This document shows positions 18,557-27,249 of a DNA stretch of 64,000 nt, one piece after another. The translations under genes and the position numbers were made by a program. The notes beneath the pieces were generated by a model that was not told where the DNA came from, searched no databases, and worked only from the letters and a program-made list of their open reading frames with translations. The stretch is taken from assembly GCA_963929915.1 (NCBI GenBank), contig CAWVJY010000003.1, forward strand, positions 1 through 64,000, written 5' to 3'. The number at the start of each line of letters is the position of its first letter. Position 1 is the first letter of the stretch. Origin of the DNA: CAG-273 sp963929915 (GTDB lineage: Bacteria > Bacillota > Clostridia > TANB77 > CAG-508).

Positions 18557-18627
18557 TTTAACACAAGATGTATGATACAATAAAAACACTTAATACAAAA
18601 TAATTAGAAGAACAATTAGGAGAAAAA

Positions 18628-19494
18628 ATGCAAGAGCAAATATATAAAATAAACCAAATAGAAACCTTTCTGCCACAACATATTTTTGAATGTGGGCAAT
18701 GTTTTCGTTGGAATAAACAACCAGATGGAAGCTATACAGGTGTTTTCAAAGGCAATGTATTAAATGTAGCTGTAGAAAATGGACAAATTGTATTTAAAGG
18801 GATTTGTAATGGGAACATTCAAGACATAGTGAATGAGTATTTTGATTTACATAGAGATTACACAAAAATACAAGAAAGTTTAAGTAAAATAGATGAGCCA
18901 TTAAAAATTAGTATTCAATATGGAAAAGGAATTAGGCTTTTAAACCAAGACCTATGGGAAACCATTATTTCCTTTATTATTTCGGCCAATAACAATATTC
19001 CAAGAATTAAAGGTATTATAGAAAGATTATCCAAACAATACGGAAAGCAAATTAAGTGGAATAGCCAAACTTATTATACTTTTCCAACACCAGAAGAACT
19101 TTCAAAAGCAAGTGTTGCAGATTTAAGAACATTAGGGCTAGGTTTTCGTGACCAAAGAGTATATGAAACAACAAAAATAATTTTAAATAAACAGGTGGAC
19201 CTAGAAAAATTAAAGCAAGAAACAAGTACAAAAAAAGTAAGAGAAATATTGCTTACCCTGCCAGGTGTAGGACCAAAAGTAGCAGATTGTATTATGCTCT
19301 TTTCTACCTTAAAATGCTTGGATGTATTCCCAGTGGATGTTTGGGTTAGAAGAGTAATGAATGAATTATATTTTAAATTGCCAGAAGAAAATAAGCTAAA
19401 AAGAGAGCAAATAGAAAAACTAGCTTATGAAAAATATGGCGATTTAGCAGGAATTGCACAGCAATATTTATTTTACTGGAAAAGAGAAGCTTAA
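18628..19494 (+). CDS. 8-oxoguanine DNA glycosylase (OGG1-like, HhH-GPD)
   Basis: 288 aa. Excises 8-oxoguanine from DNA and nicks the backbone. An N-terminal OGG-N-like domain with FECGQCFRW leads into the HhH-GPD domain. The hairpin LPGVGPKVADCIMLFS includes the catalytic Lys, and FPVDVWVRRV includes the catalytic Asp of OGG1-type enzymes. Length fits bacterial OGG proteins. RBS TTAGGAG precedes the ATG. addB follows after 22 nt, so the two are probably co-transcribed as DNA-repair functions. Confidence 0.93.
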   Translation: MQEQIYKINQIETFLPQHIFECGQCFRWNKQPDGSYTGVFKGNVLNVAVENGQIVFKGICNGNIQDIVNEYFDLHRDYTKIQESLSKIDEPLKISIQYGKGIRLLNQDLWETIISFIISANNNIPRIKGIIERLSKQYGKQIKWNSQTYYTFPTPEELSKASVADLRTLGLGFRDQRVYETTKIILNKQVDLEKLKQETSTKKVREILLTLPGVGPKVADCIMLFSTLKCLDVFPVDVWVRRVMNELYFKLPEENKLKREQIEKLAYEKYGDLAGIAQQYLFYWKREA

Positions 19495-19516
19495 TTGAGA
19501 TTGGAGGGAAGAAAAC

Positions 19517-22500
19517 TTGAGTTTACAAATTATCTATGGAACAGCAGGTACAGGTAAAAGTAGTTATATTTTTGAACAAATACAAGAAAATATAAGGCAA
19601 AAATCAAAACATGCTATAAAACTAATTACACCAGAACAATTTTCTTTTACTGCAGAAAAGAAATTGTTAGAAACTTCTTCCACTCCTAGTATCTTGCAAG
19701 CAGAAGTAATTACTTTTGCACGTATGGCATATCGTGTATTAAATGAAGTAGGAGGTATTGCAAAACAACGTTTAAATAGTTCTGGAAGGGCAATGTTAAT
19801 AGACCATATTTTATTAACCAAGAAAAATGACTTTTCCTTTTTAGGAAAATCAGATGAAAATGTAGAAATGATAGCAAGGCAATTAACAGAGCTAAAAAAA
19901 CATCAAATTACATTAGAACAATTGCAAAACATTACTAAAGAAGAGCAGGACTCTTATTTGCAAAGAAAATTACAAGACATTACTACTTTATATGAAAACT
20001 ATGCAAACCAAATTCAAACAAAATATATTGACGAGAACGACGGATTAACCATGCTTAGCCAAAAGCTAGAAGAGTCCACTCAATTTCAAAATTGCGATAT
20101 TTACATAGATGAATTTGCGGGTTTTACCTTGCAAGAATACGAAATTTTGCGAAAATTACTAAAAATATCTCATAAAGTAACTATTACTATTTGTGCAAAC
20201 AATTTAAACCCAAACACCAATCCAGACCAAGACTTATTTTACATGAATAAACAAACAGCAAATAGAGTGCTAGAAATAGCAAAACAAGAAAATATAGAAG
20301 TGGAAGAACCGATTTGGTTATCACAACAAATACTTAATAATGATTTAAGTAACAATAACCAAAGATTAATACAAAACGAAAAAACAACAAAGATAGTTCA
20401 AAATAAAATAGAGCAAACACAAACAATTCAAACAGAACAAAATCAAATTAAAACAGCTAAAAGATTTAAAACAAAAGAATTACAACATTTGGCTATTCAA
20501 ATGGCAAGCCCATTTTATGAAAAATACGAAAGTGAGCCCAAAAATATAGAACTTTTTCTAGCCAATAACCCATATTCCGAAATAGAACATGTAGCAATAG
20601 AAATTACCAAACTTGCAAAACAAGGTTACCGCTATGAAGAAATGGCAGTTATTACAAAAAATATTGCACAATATGCAAGCTTATGTAAGGCTATTTTTGC
20701 ACAATATGAAATTCCCGTATTTATTGATGAAAAAAAGGACTTAAGTAATAATGTGCTAGTAAAATTCATACTTTCCCTTTTAGAAATTTTTAGTAAAAAT
20801 TGGTCTTATGAAGCGGTATTTGGCTACCTAAAAACAGGACTAACTTCTTTGGAAGAAGAAGACTTAGCTACTTTGGAAAACTATTGTATCAAATGGGGAA
20901 TGAAAGGTAACAAATGGTATGCAAAAGACTGGAATTTTTATGAAGAAAATGAAGAAGAAATAGAAAAAATACAATATTGTAAAAAACAAGTAGTAGAACC
21001 ATTACTAGCATTTAAAAATGCTCTACAAGGAACCAAAACTGTAAAAGATATTACCAAAGCGATTTACCACTTTTTCATCCAAAACGAAACTTTACAAAAA
21101 TTAGAAAAGAAAATTGAAACTTTAAAACAAGATGGAGAGCTAGAAATTGCAAAAGAATATGAAACAAGTCTTCAAATTGTAATGGACTTATTAGATGAAA
21201 TTGTGCTAGTTTTAGGGGATGAAAATATTACATTTGAAAGATATAGCAAAATTTTAAAAATGGGATTTACTCAAAGCAACTTAGGAACCATACCTGCTAC
21301 AGCAGACCAAGTAATTGTAGGAGATATTGATCGCTCGAGATCTCATAAAGTAAAAATAGCTTTTCTAATTGGGCTAAATGATGGCAGTTTTCCAAGTACG
21401 CAAAAAGACGAAGGATTTTTAGATGACGCAGATAGAAATTATTTAAAAACAAAAGGCATAGAACTTGCTAAAAATAGCATAGAGCAATTGTATGATGAAA
21501 ACTTTAATATTTATAAAGCATTTACCACTGCAGAAGAAAAACTTTACTTATCTTATCTTTCTTCAGATGCAGAAGGAAAGTCCTTACGACCTTCTATTTT
21601 AATTCATAAAATAAAGCGTATGTTTCCAAATTTAAAAGAACAAAGTGATGTTGTAGAAAGAAAAAGTGAAATTCTTTTAAAAAATACTACATTTGATGAA
21701 CTTCTTATTCAACTTAGAAATTTTCAAATGGGAATTAACATTTCTCCTATTTGGTTTCAAGTATATAACTACTATTTAGATCATGAACCAGAAAAGCTAA
21801 AAAATGCATTAAAAGCTTTGCAATATGAAAACACGCCAGAACCATTAGAACCAGAAAAACTACAAAAACTTTATGGTAATACTTTAAAAACAAGTGTATC
21901 TAGACTAGAAAAATATCAATCCTGTGCTTTTTCGTATTACCTAAAATATGGACTAAAATTAAAAGAAGCGAATGATTTTAAAGTACAATCTATTGATACT
22001 GGTAATTTTATGCATGAAGTAATAGATAGCTTTTTTGAATACTTAGAAGAAGAAAACTTAAATGTGAAAAAGATTACAACAGAGCAAATACAAACAATTA
22101 CACAGCAAATTGTAGAAGAAAAATTGACCTTAAAAAAATATGACATTTTTAATAGTATTCCAAAATACAGAATACTAGCACAAAGACTAAAAAAAGTAAT
22201 TGTAAAATCCATGCAATATATTGTGGAAAGTATTCAAAAAAGTGAATTTGAAGTACTAGGGCATGAAATGGAATTTAAAGAAGAAAAAGACTATCCACCA
22301 ATTGTATTTGAATTACAAGATGGTAAACAAGTAGAAATTACCGGAAAAATAGACAGAATGGATATTGCCAAAACACCGGAAGGAAACTACATACGAATTA
22401 TAGACTATAAATCCTCTATTAAAAATATCAATTTAAATGAAGTATTAGCAGGTTTACAATTACAACTTTTAACATACTTAGATGCAGCTTGTAAAAAGGA

Positions 22501-22969
22501 GGATGTATTACCAGCAGGTGTATTTTACTTTAATTTAATAGACCCTATTATCAATGGAAGCCAAACCATGTCAGAAGAAGAAATAGAAGCAGAACTTCGC
22601 AAACAATTTAAAATGCAAGGACTTATTTTAGCAGATAGCAAAATTGTACGAAAAATGGACTTAAGCTTAACATCAGGTGCTTCTGATATTGTGCCAGCAT
22701 ATATCAACAAAGAAGGAGAAGTAAGCAAAAGAGCAAATGTGCTAAACCAAAAACAATTTGAAACCTTACAAAAGTATATGGAAAAAATTATTAAACAAAT
22801 TTCAGAAGAAATCTTACATGGAAATATAGCAATAGAACCATATTATCAATTACAAAATAAAAAAACACCTTGTGAATATTGCGAATATAAAGCAATTTGC
22901 CAATTTAACCAAACCACAAAAAATCATTACCGCTATATTACTAATCAAGAAGTAAATATAGAAGAATAA
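19517..22969 (+). CDS. addB: ATP-dependent helicase/nuclease subunit B (AddB)
   Basis: 1150 aa. Partner of AddA in the AddAB helicase-nuclease that resects double-strand breaks. The N-terminal Walker A is IYGTAGTGKSSYI. The C-terminal nuclease domain has GNFMHEVIDSFF and IRIIDYKSS. Iron-sulphur cysteines are present: one in YQSCAFSYYL and three in CEYCEYKAIC. Start TTG 19517 follows TTGGAGGG. Length is normal for clostridial AddB. addA, usually directly downstream, is not here: pgeF follows instead. Confidence 0.95.
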   Translation: MSLQIIYGTAGTGKSSYIFEQIQENIRQKSKHAIKLITPEQFSFTAEKKLLETSSTPSILQAEVITFARMAYRVLNEVGGIAKQRLNSSGRAMLIDHILLTKKNDFSFLGKSDENVEMIARQLTELKKHQITLEQLQNITKEEQDSYLQRKLQDITTLYENYANQIQTKYIDENDGLTMLSQKLEESTQFQNCDIYIDEFAGFTLQEYEILRKLLKISHKVTITICANNLNPNTNPDQDLFYMNKQTANRVLEIAKQENIEVEEPIWLSQQILNNDLSNNNQRLIQNEKTTKIVQNKIEQTQTIQTEQNQIKTAKRFKTKELQHLAIQMASPFYEKYESEPKNIELFLANNPYSEIEHVAIEITKLAKQGYRYEEMAVITKNIAQYASLCKAIFAQYEIPVFIDEKKDLSNNVLVKFILSLLEIFSKNWSYEAVFGYLKTGLTSLEEEDLATLENYCIKWGMKGNKWYAKDWNFYEENEEEIEKIQYCKKQVVEPLLAFKNALQGTKTVKDITKAIYHFFIQNETLQKLEKKIETLKQDGELEIAKEYETSLQIVMDLLDEIVLVLGDENITFERYSKILKMGFTQSNLGTIPATADQVIVGDIDRSRSHKVKIAFLIGLNDGSFPSTQKDEGFLDDADRNYLKTKGIELAKNSIEQLYDENFNIYKAFTTAEEKLYLSYLSSDAEGKSLRPSILIHKIKRMFPNLKEQSDVVERKSEILLKNTTFDELLIQLRNFQMGINISPIWFQVYNYYLDHEPEKLKNALKALQYENTPEPLEPEKLQKLYGNTLKTSVSRLEKYQSCAFSYYLKYGLKLKEANDFKVQSIDTGNFMHEVIDSFFEYLEEENLNVKKITTEQIQTITQQIVEEKLTLKKYDIFNSIPKYRILAQRLKKVIVKSMQYIVESIQKSEFEVLGHEMEFKEEKDYPPIVFELQDGKQVEITGKIDRMDIAKTPEGNYIRIIDYKSSIKNINLNEVLAGLQLQLLTYLDAACKKEDVLPAGVFYFNLIDPIINGSQTMSEEEIEAELRKQFKMQGLILADSKIVRKMDLSLTSGASDIVPAYINKEGEVSKRANVLNQKQFETLQKYMEKIIKQISEEILHGNIAIEPYYQLQNKKTPCEYCEYKAICQFNQTTKNHYRYITNQEVNIEE

Positions 22970-23112
22970 AAAAATAAAGCATACAAGAATAGAGTTGTTC
23001 TTTTTTGCAATCTTAATAAGTAAAAACTATTTTCTTAAAAAACACAATGGGAAGAACGAAAGTAGAATATACCAGTAATAAAGCGAGAAAGTAAGAAAGG
23101 GATAAAATCACT

Positions 23113-24030
23113 ATGCAAAATATTTTAAATGAGAATCTAGTTTACCAAGAAAAAAATGGAATAGAATATATTCAATTTAAAAAATTATTACAATATCCAG
23201 AAATTACCCACTGCTATACCTTAAGAAGTAACAATAAACTAAATTTTCCACCTGTTTATAAAGATGAAAAAACATTAAAGCAAAGTTATAAAAAAATTGC
23301 TAATGCTTTAGGTATAGATGCAAATACTATTATAAAACCACATCAAACTCACACTGATAAAGTGGAAATTGTACACAATAATATTAAACTAAGTGAAGCG
23401 GATAGCAACAAATTAAATATGCAATCAGAAAATGAAAAATTAAAAATGTCAAAATCAGCATTTGAATTAGAATTTGATAATGTAGATGGCTTGCTTACCA
23501 ATCAAAAAGGAATCACTCTATGCACCACATCTGCAGACTGCATTTCTTTATTATTCTATGACCCAGTAAAAAAAGTAATAGGAAGTGTTCATTCTGGTTG
23601 GAAAGGAACTTTGCAAGGAATCAGTAAAAAAGCAGTAGAAAAAATGTTGCAAGAATATCAAAGCAATCCAAAAGACATTATTTGTTGCATATGCCCTAGT
23701 ATCAGAAAGTGCTGTTTTGAAGTAGATGAAGATGTAAAAGAACTATTTTTGGAAAAGTATAAGAACTTGCCACATATAGAAGAAATCATTCAAAAAGGAA
23801 AAGTGGTAGAAGAAACCATTCAAAAAGAAAAAATAATAGAGAAAAAACAAAAATACCATATCGACACTGTAAAAATAAATCAAGAATTATTAAAGCAAAT
23901 AGGACTAAAACAAGAAAATATCATAGATAGTAACATTTGCACTATGTGTCATCCAGAATATTTTCACTCCTATCGTGCAGACAAAGAAAATTCAGGAAGA
24001 AATGCAGCAATGATTAGCTTAATCAATTGA
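23113..24030 (+). CDS. pgeF: PgeF/YfiH multicopper-fold purine nucleoside phosphorylase
   Basis: 305 aa. The DUF152/LACC1-like family: YfiH/LACC1 members act on purine nucleosides, and PgeF has been linked to peptidoglycan editing. Metal-binding residues are visible: His in KPHQTHTD, Cys in TTSADCISLLFYDP, His in SVHSGWKGT. A Cys-rich CICPSIRKCCFEV segment follows. Two insertions rich in Lys/Glu/Asn (around residues 100-115 and 225-255) make it longer than the usual about 270 aa. The next gene begins 25 nt after its stop. Confidence 0.92.
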   Translation: MQNILNENLVYQEKNGIEYIQFKKLLQYPEITHCYTLRSNNKLNFPPVYKDEKTLKQSYKKIANALGIDANTIIKPHQTHTDKVEIVHNNIKLSEADSNKLNMQSENEKLKMSKSAFELEFDNVDGLLTNQKGITLCTTSADCISLLFYDPVKKVIGSVHSGWKGTLQGISKKAVEKMLQEYQSNPKDIICCICPSIRKCCFEVDEDVKELFLEKYKNLPHIEEIIQKGKVVEETIQKEKIIEKKQKYHIDTVKINQELLKQIGLKQENIIDSNICTMCHPEYFHSYRADKENSGRNAAMISLIN

Positions 24031-24055
24031 AAAAAGAAAATTAAAGGAGAAAGAT

Positions 24056-24967
24056 ATGTTACCAAACAAATTAAAAAAGGGAGAAACTATAGGACTAATA
24101 GCCCCATCTAGTCCAATAGAAAAAGATGATTTAGAAATTATTAATCAATCTATTATGCTAATGGAAAGTTCAGGTTTCCATATAAAATTTGCACCAAATG
24201 CACTAAGCAACACACTTGGCTATGGAGCAACGGCAAAACAAAAAGCAGAAGATATCAATACTATGTTTGAAGATAAAGAAGTAAAAGCTATATTTTGCGT
24301 TTCTGGAGGATTTAATTCCAATAGTACATTTGATTATTTAGATTATGACAAAATAAAATATAGTCCTAAAATCATATGTGGATTTAGCGATTCTACCTCA
24401 ATTTTAAATGTGATTTACCAAAAAACAGGGTTGGTTACTTTTCATGGACCAACTTTTAAAGCACTTACTTCTTGGCAAACCAGTTATGGATATGAAGAAG
24501 TCATAAAACGTTTCGTAGAAGGAGTCTTAAGCTTAGGACAAGCAGATGATGAATATACCACAATTCAAGAAGGAGTAGCAAGAGGAATATTAGTAGGAGG
24601 AAATTTAAGCTTAGTAAATGAAATGGTAACAGGAAAATATGCCATTGACTTTACAGATAAAATTCTATTTTTAGAAGAACTATTTTTAGAAACACCACCA
24701 GCTTTAGTAAGTAACTATTTCTACCATATGAAGCAAAATGGAGTATTTGATAAAATAAAAGGAATTTGGCTTGGTAATTATGATGGAAGTGTTAGCATAG
24801 AACAAATATTATTAGACACCTTAGAAGGAGAATATAAATTCCCTATTATCAAATCCAACAATTTTGGTCATATTGATAAAAAAACTGTAATTCCAATTGG
24901 AACCAAGGCAAAAATAGATACCTCTGCAGATGTAAAAATAGAACTAACAGAAAATTGTGTATATTAA
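24056..24967 (+). CDS. LD-carboxypeptidase (peptidase family S66)
   Basis: 303 aa. Family S66 includes LdcA, which trims murein tetrapeptides, and MccF immunity proteins; the substrate here cannot be chosen from sequence. Visible features: KKGETIGLIAPSSP at the start, the nucleophile Ser in CGFSDSTSI, the Glu in LFLEELFLETPPA and the His in SNNFGHIDKK. No signal peptide is evident, so it is likely cytoplasmic, fitting a cell-wall recycling role. AAAGGAG precedes the ATG. Confidence 0.92.
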   Translation: MLPNKLKKGETIGLIAPSSPIEKDDLEIINQSIMLMESSGFHIKFAPNALSNTLGYGATAKQKAEDINTMFEDKEVKAIFCVSGGFNSNSTFDYLDYDKIKYSPKIICGFSDSTSILNVIYQKTGLVTFHGPTFKALTSWQTSYGYEEVIKRFVEGVLSLGQADDEYTTIQEGVARGILVGGNLSLVNEMVTGKYAIDFTDKILFLEELFLETPPALVSNYFYHMKQNGVFDKIKGIWLGNYDGSVSIEQILLDTLEGEYKFPIIKSNNFGHIDKKTVIPIGTKAKIDTSADVKIELTENCVY

Positions 24968-24990
24968 TGGTGAAAGGAATGGAACAAAAA

Positions 24991-25572
24991 ATGTACGATA
25001 ATTGGGAAGAATTAGAACAAAATATTAGTAATTGTCAAAAATGTAAATTATGCAAAGAAAGAAAGCATATTGTATTTGGAGAAGGAAATAAGCAAGCAGA
25101 TTTTATGCTAATAGGAGAAGGACCAGGAGCAGATGAAGATACGCAAGGGCTTCCATTTGTAGGAAAAGCAGGTCAACTTATGAATAAAGCATTTCAAGGG
25201 TTAGGATTAGATAGAAAAGAAGTATATATAACGAATATTGTAAAATGTAGACCACCTAAAAACCGTGTACCAGAAGATGATGAAGCGTCCGCTTGTTTAG
25301 ATTATTTAAGAAACCAAGTCATTTTAGTAAAACCGAAAATAGTAGTTCTATTAGGAAGTACAGCATTAAAAAATATTTTAGGAAAAGACTATGGAATTAC
25401 TGCAGCAAGAGGAAAATGGATAGAACAAAAAGGAATCAAATATATGCCAACATGGCACCCAGCCGCTTTGTTAAGAGATGAAAACAAGAAGATAGAATTC
25501 TGGGAAGATTTAAAAGAAGCGGTAAAGGAATATGAAATGTTAAAACAGGAAGAAAATGAAAATGAAAATTAA
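24991..25572 (+). CDS. Uracil-DNA glycosylase, family 4 (Fe-S)
   Basis: 193 aa from ATG 24991 (ATG 24979 is also possible; an in-frame ATG at 24955 overlaps the previous gene and is less likely). Removes uracil from DNA. Four iron-sulphur cysteines of family 4 are present: CQKCKLC region at the N-terminus and later Cys in VKCRPPKNR and ASACLDY. Motifs: GEGPGADEDTQGLPFVGKAG and the C-terminal TWHPAALLR. It closes a run of repair and housekeeping genes from 18.6 kb. Confidence 0.92.
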   Translation: MYDNWEELEQNISNCQKCKLCKERKHIVFGEGNKQADFMLIGEGPGADEDTQGLPFVGKAGQLMNKAFQGLGLDRKEVYITNIVKCRPPKNRVPEDDEASACLDYLRNQVILVKPKIVVLLGSTALKNILGKDYGITAARGKWIEQKGIKYMPTWHPAALLRDENKKIEFWEDLKEAVKEYEMLKQEENENEN

Positions 25573-25590
25573 TTTATGAATTCAAACACA

Positions 25591-25619
25591 AAAGTTTCGA
25601 CTATACTCGAAACTTTTTT
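25591..25619 (+). terminator. Terminator after the UDG gene
   Basis: AAAGTTTCGA pairs with TCGAAACTTT, followed by a T run, 19 nt after the stop. Confidence 0.85.
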
Positions 25620-25680
25620 AAAAAATAAAAAACTTTCGAGTACACTCTAAAATATTTGACAAAGAAAAAATAAAAAAGTA

Positions 25681-25709
25681 TTGATAAAAGAAAAAGATAA
25701 TGTTATGAT
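25681..25709 (+). promoter_or_regulatory. Promoter of the 432-aa prepilin-like gene
   Basis: TTGATA (25681-25686), 17 nt, TATGAT (25704-25709), 38 nt before the ATG. Confidence 0.6.
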
Positions 25710-25746
25710 AAAATAAATTACAAAAGAAAGGAGAAATCAAAAAACA

Positions 25747-27045
25747 ATGGAAAGAAAAATGAAGGGAAAAAGAGGTATTACCCTCATTGCATTGGTTGTA
25801 ACGATAGTAGTATTGCTAATTTTAGCAGGAATAACAATCAACATGTTATTTAGCAATGGAGGAATTTTTAAGACAGCACAAGATGCAGCAAATGCATGGA
25901 ATGAGGCAACCATAAATGAGCAAGAAAGTTTAAATAATTTGGCAGAGCAAATAGAAAACTTAGTAAATGGACAAACAGGAGGAGAAAATGAAAAACCAGA
26001 AGAAATAGTAGATATTACAACAGTAACAGACATAGTACAAAAAGAACAAGGACAAAAGGCAAAAGATAGCTATGGAAATATAGTAGTAGTACCAAAAGGA
26101 TTTAAAGTAGTAGTAAGTGAAGGAACAACAGTACCAGAAGGAATTGTAATAGAAGATGGAACAGGAACAGAAACAACCACAGGAAACCAATTTGTATGGA
26201 TACCAGTAGGAACAGTATATGAAGATAGTACAGGAACAAATACAAGTACTATTAAGTTAGGAAGATATACGTTTGATACAAGCAATGGAACCCCAACAAT
26301 GCAGCAGGCAGCTTTTGCAGGAGATAATGAAAGTAATCCTAGTCAAACTTATGCTAATGAAGTTCCTATTGATGATGATCATATAGAATTAGATGAATCA
26401 AGAACAGGCACAGTAGATAATAGTAATCATCTAAATGATTTAAATGCCACAGCTAAAAACTTAGCAGGATTTGTACAAAGTGTAGCAGATAATGGAGGAT
26501 ATTACATAGCAAGATATGAGGCAAGTTATGGAAGTGGAAGTAGTACATCAGATTGGAAGCCATTATCCAAAGTATCAACAGGCACAAGTAGTACACCATT
26601 AACACAAGGGATGTTATGGAACCTTGTAACACAACTAGATGCATCAAAAATATCTCAAAATATGTATGCAAATGATAGTAGTGTAGGAGTAGAAAGTGAT
26701 TTAATAAATAGTTATGCATGGGATACAGCAATTGTGTTTATCCAAAGTATGAATTCAGCAAATAGTAATTATGCAAATGCAAATAAGGATACAACAGGAA
26801 ATAGCAGTTTAATGAATACCGGAGCAACAGGAGATGAGGTATGCAACATATTTGATATGGCAGCAAATGTAACAGAATGGACCACAGAATATTCCACGGG
26901 CACGGTTAGCAGTTTTTCTTACCCTTGCGCTAGCAGAGGAGGCTTTTGCCTCGGCAGCGACCTCTACACGGCTAGCAGGGGCGGCCTCAGTGCGACCAAC
27001 AGCGACTTCCACATCGGCTTTCGAGTGGTACTTTATATAAAGTAG
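25747..27045 (+). CDS. Prepilin-like surface protein with FGE-type DGR variable C-terminus
   Basis: 432 aa. Residues about 8-38 are the same prepilin-like anchor (RGITLIALVVTIVVLLILAGI; no +5 Glu) followed by a short helical stem. From about residue 145 (NQFVWIPVGTVYED) the protein is a formylglycine-generating-enzyme-like/C-type-lectin domain, with NGGYYIARYEASYGSG and CNIFDMAANVTEWTTE. The last about 50 codons switch to GC-rich, Ser/Arg/Gly-rich sequence ending GFRVVLYIK, as in FGE-type diversity-generating retroelement targets. It has no FN3/Big stalk, unlike the other two. Start ATG 25747 after GAAAGGAG; ATG 25759 is possible. Probably a displayed binding protein. Confidence 0.85.
   Translation: MERKMKGKRGITLIALVVTIVVLLILAGITINMLFSNGGIFKTAQDAANAWNEATINEQESLNNLAEQIENLVNGQTGGENEKPEEIVDITTVTDIVQKEQGQKAKDSYGNIVVVPKGFKVVVSEGTTVPEGIVIEDGTGTETTTGNQFVWIPVGTVYEDSTGTNTSTIKLGRYTFDTSNGTPTMQQAAFAGDNESNPSQTYANEVPIDDDHIELDESRTGTVDNSNHLNDLNATAKNLAGFVQSVADNGGYYIARYEASYGSGSSTSDWKPLSKVSTGTSSTPLTQGMLWNLVTQLDASKISQNMYANDSSVGVESDLINSYAWDTAIVFIQSMNSANSNYANANKDTTGNSSLMNTGATGDEVCNIFDMAANVTEWTTEYSTGTVSSFSYPCASRGGFCLGSDLYTASRGGLSATNSDFHIGFRVVLYIK
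26878..27034 (+). other. Putative DGR variable region VR2
   Basis: About 59% GC by hand count over 26891-27030, in a gene otherwise about one-third GC; the boundary is sharp after the codons for VTEWTTE. The frame stays open and the region ends at the GFR motif just before the stop. The final motif differs from VR1, so a separate template repeat would be needed. No template or reverse transcriptase is seen in the window. Confidence 0.72.
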
Positions 27046-27050
27046 CACTG

Positions 27051-27065
27051 ACCACTGATAGTGGT
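27051..27065 (+). other. Small perfect hairpin just after VR2
   Basis: ACCACT-GAT-AGTGGT, 6 bp with a 3-nt loop, five bases after the stop codon. DGR variable regions often have a hairpin or cruciform immediately downstream that aids retrohoming; this is a candidate. It lacks a T run. Confidence 0.45.
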
Positions 27066-27160
27066 AATTAGTTTTAAGGAAAAAACATTAGGAAGTCTTA
27101 GAATACTTAAAGAAAAGACTTCTAGCGAATCGAAGATACGCGAAGAAGTGGAAAAGTTAA

Positions 27161-27187
27161 TTAGGATACCTTTTTTAGGTATCCTAA
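27161..27187. other. 10-bp perfect hairpin upstream of the gltD-like gene
   Basis: TTAGGATACC pairs with GGTATCCTAA around a T-rich loop. No T run follows on either strand. It may end transcription of the 432-aa gene poorly, or be an operator for the next gene. Confidence 0.4.
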
Positions 27188-27249
27188 AAAAGTGATAAAA
27201 TATAGTAAGAAAGGAAATGTAGCATTAAAAGCTAACATAAGGTAAAAAA

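Noticed and set aside
18311..18589. 63- and 83-codon frames on opposite strands
   Set aside because: Both run through the nested palindrome R1; they are products of its symmetry.
26809..27048. 79-codon minus-strand frame
   Set aside because: It mirrors the GC-rich variable region VR2; Ala/Arg/Val-rich composition is a by-product, and no RBS is present. The same applies to 12217-12411 opposite VR1.
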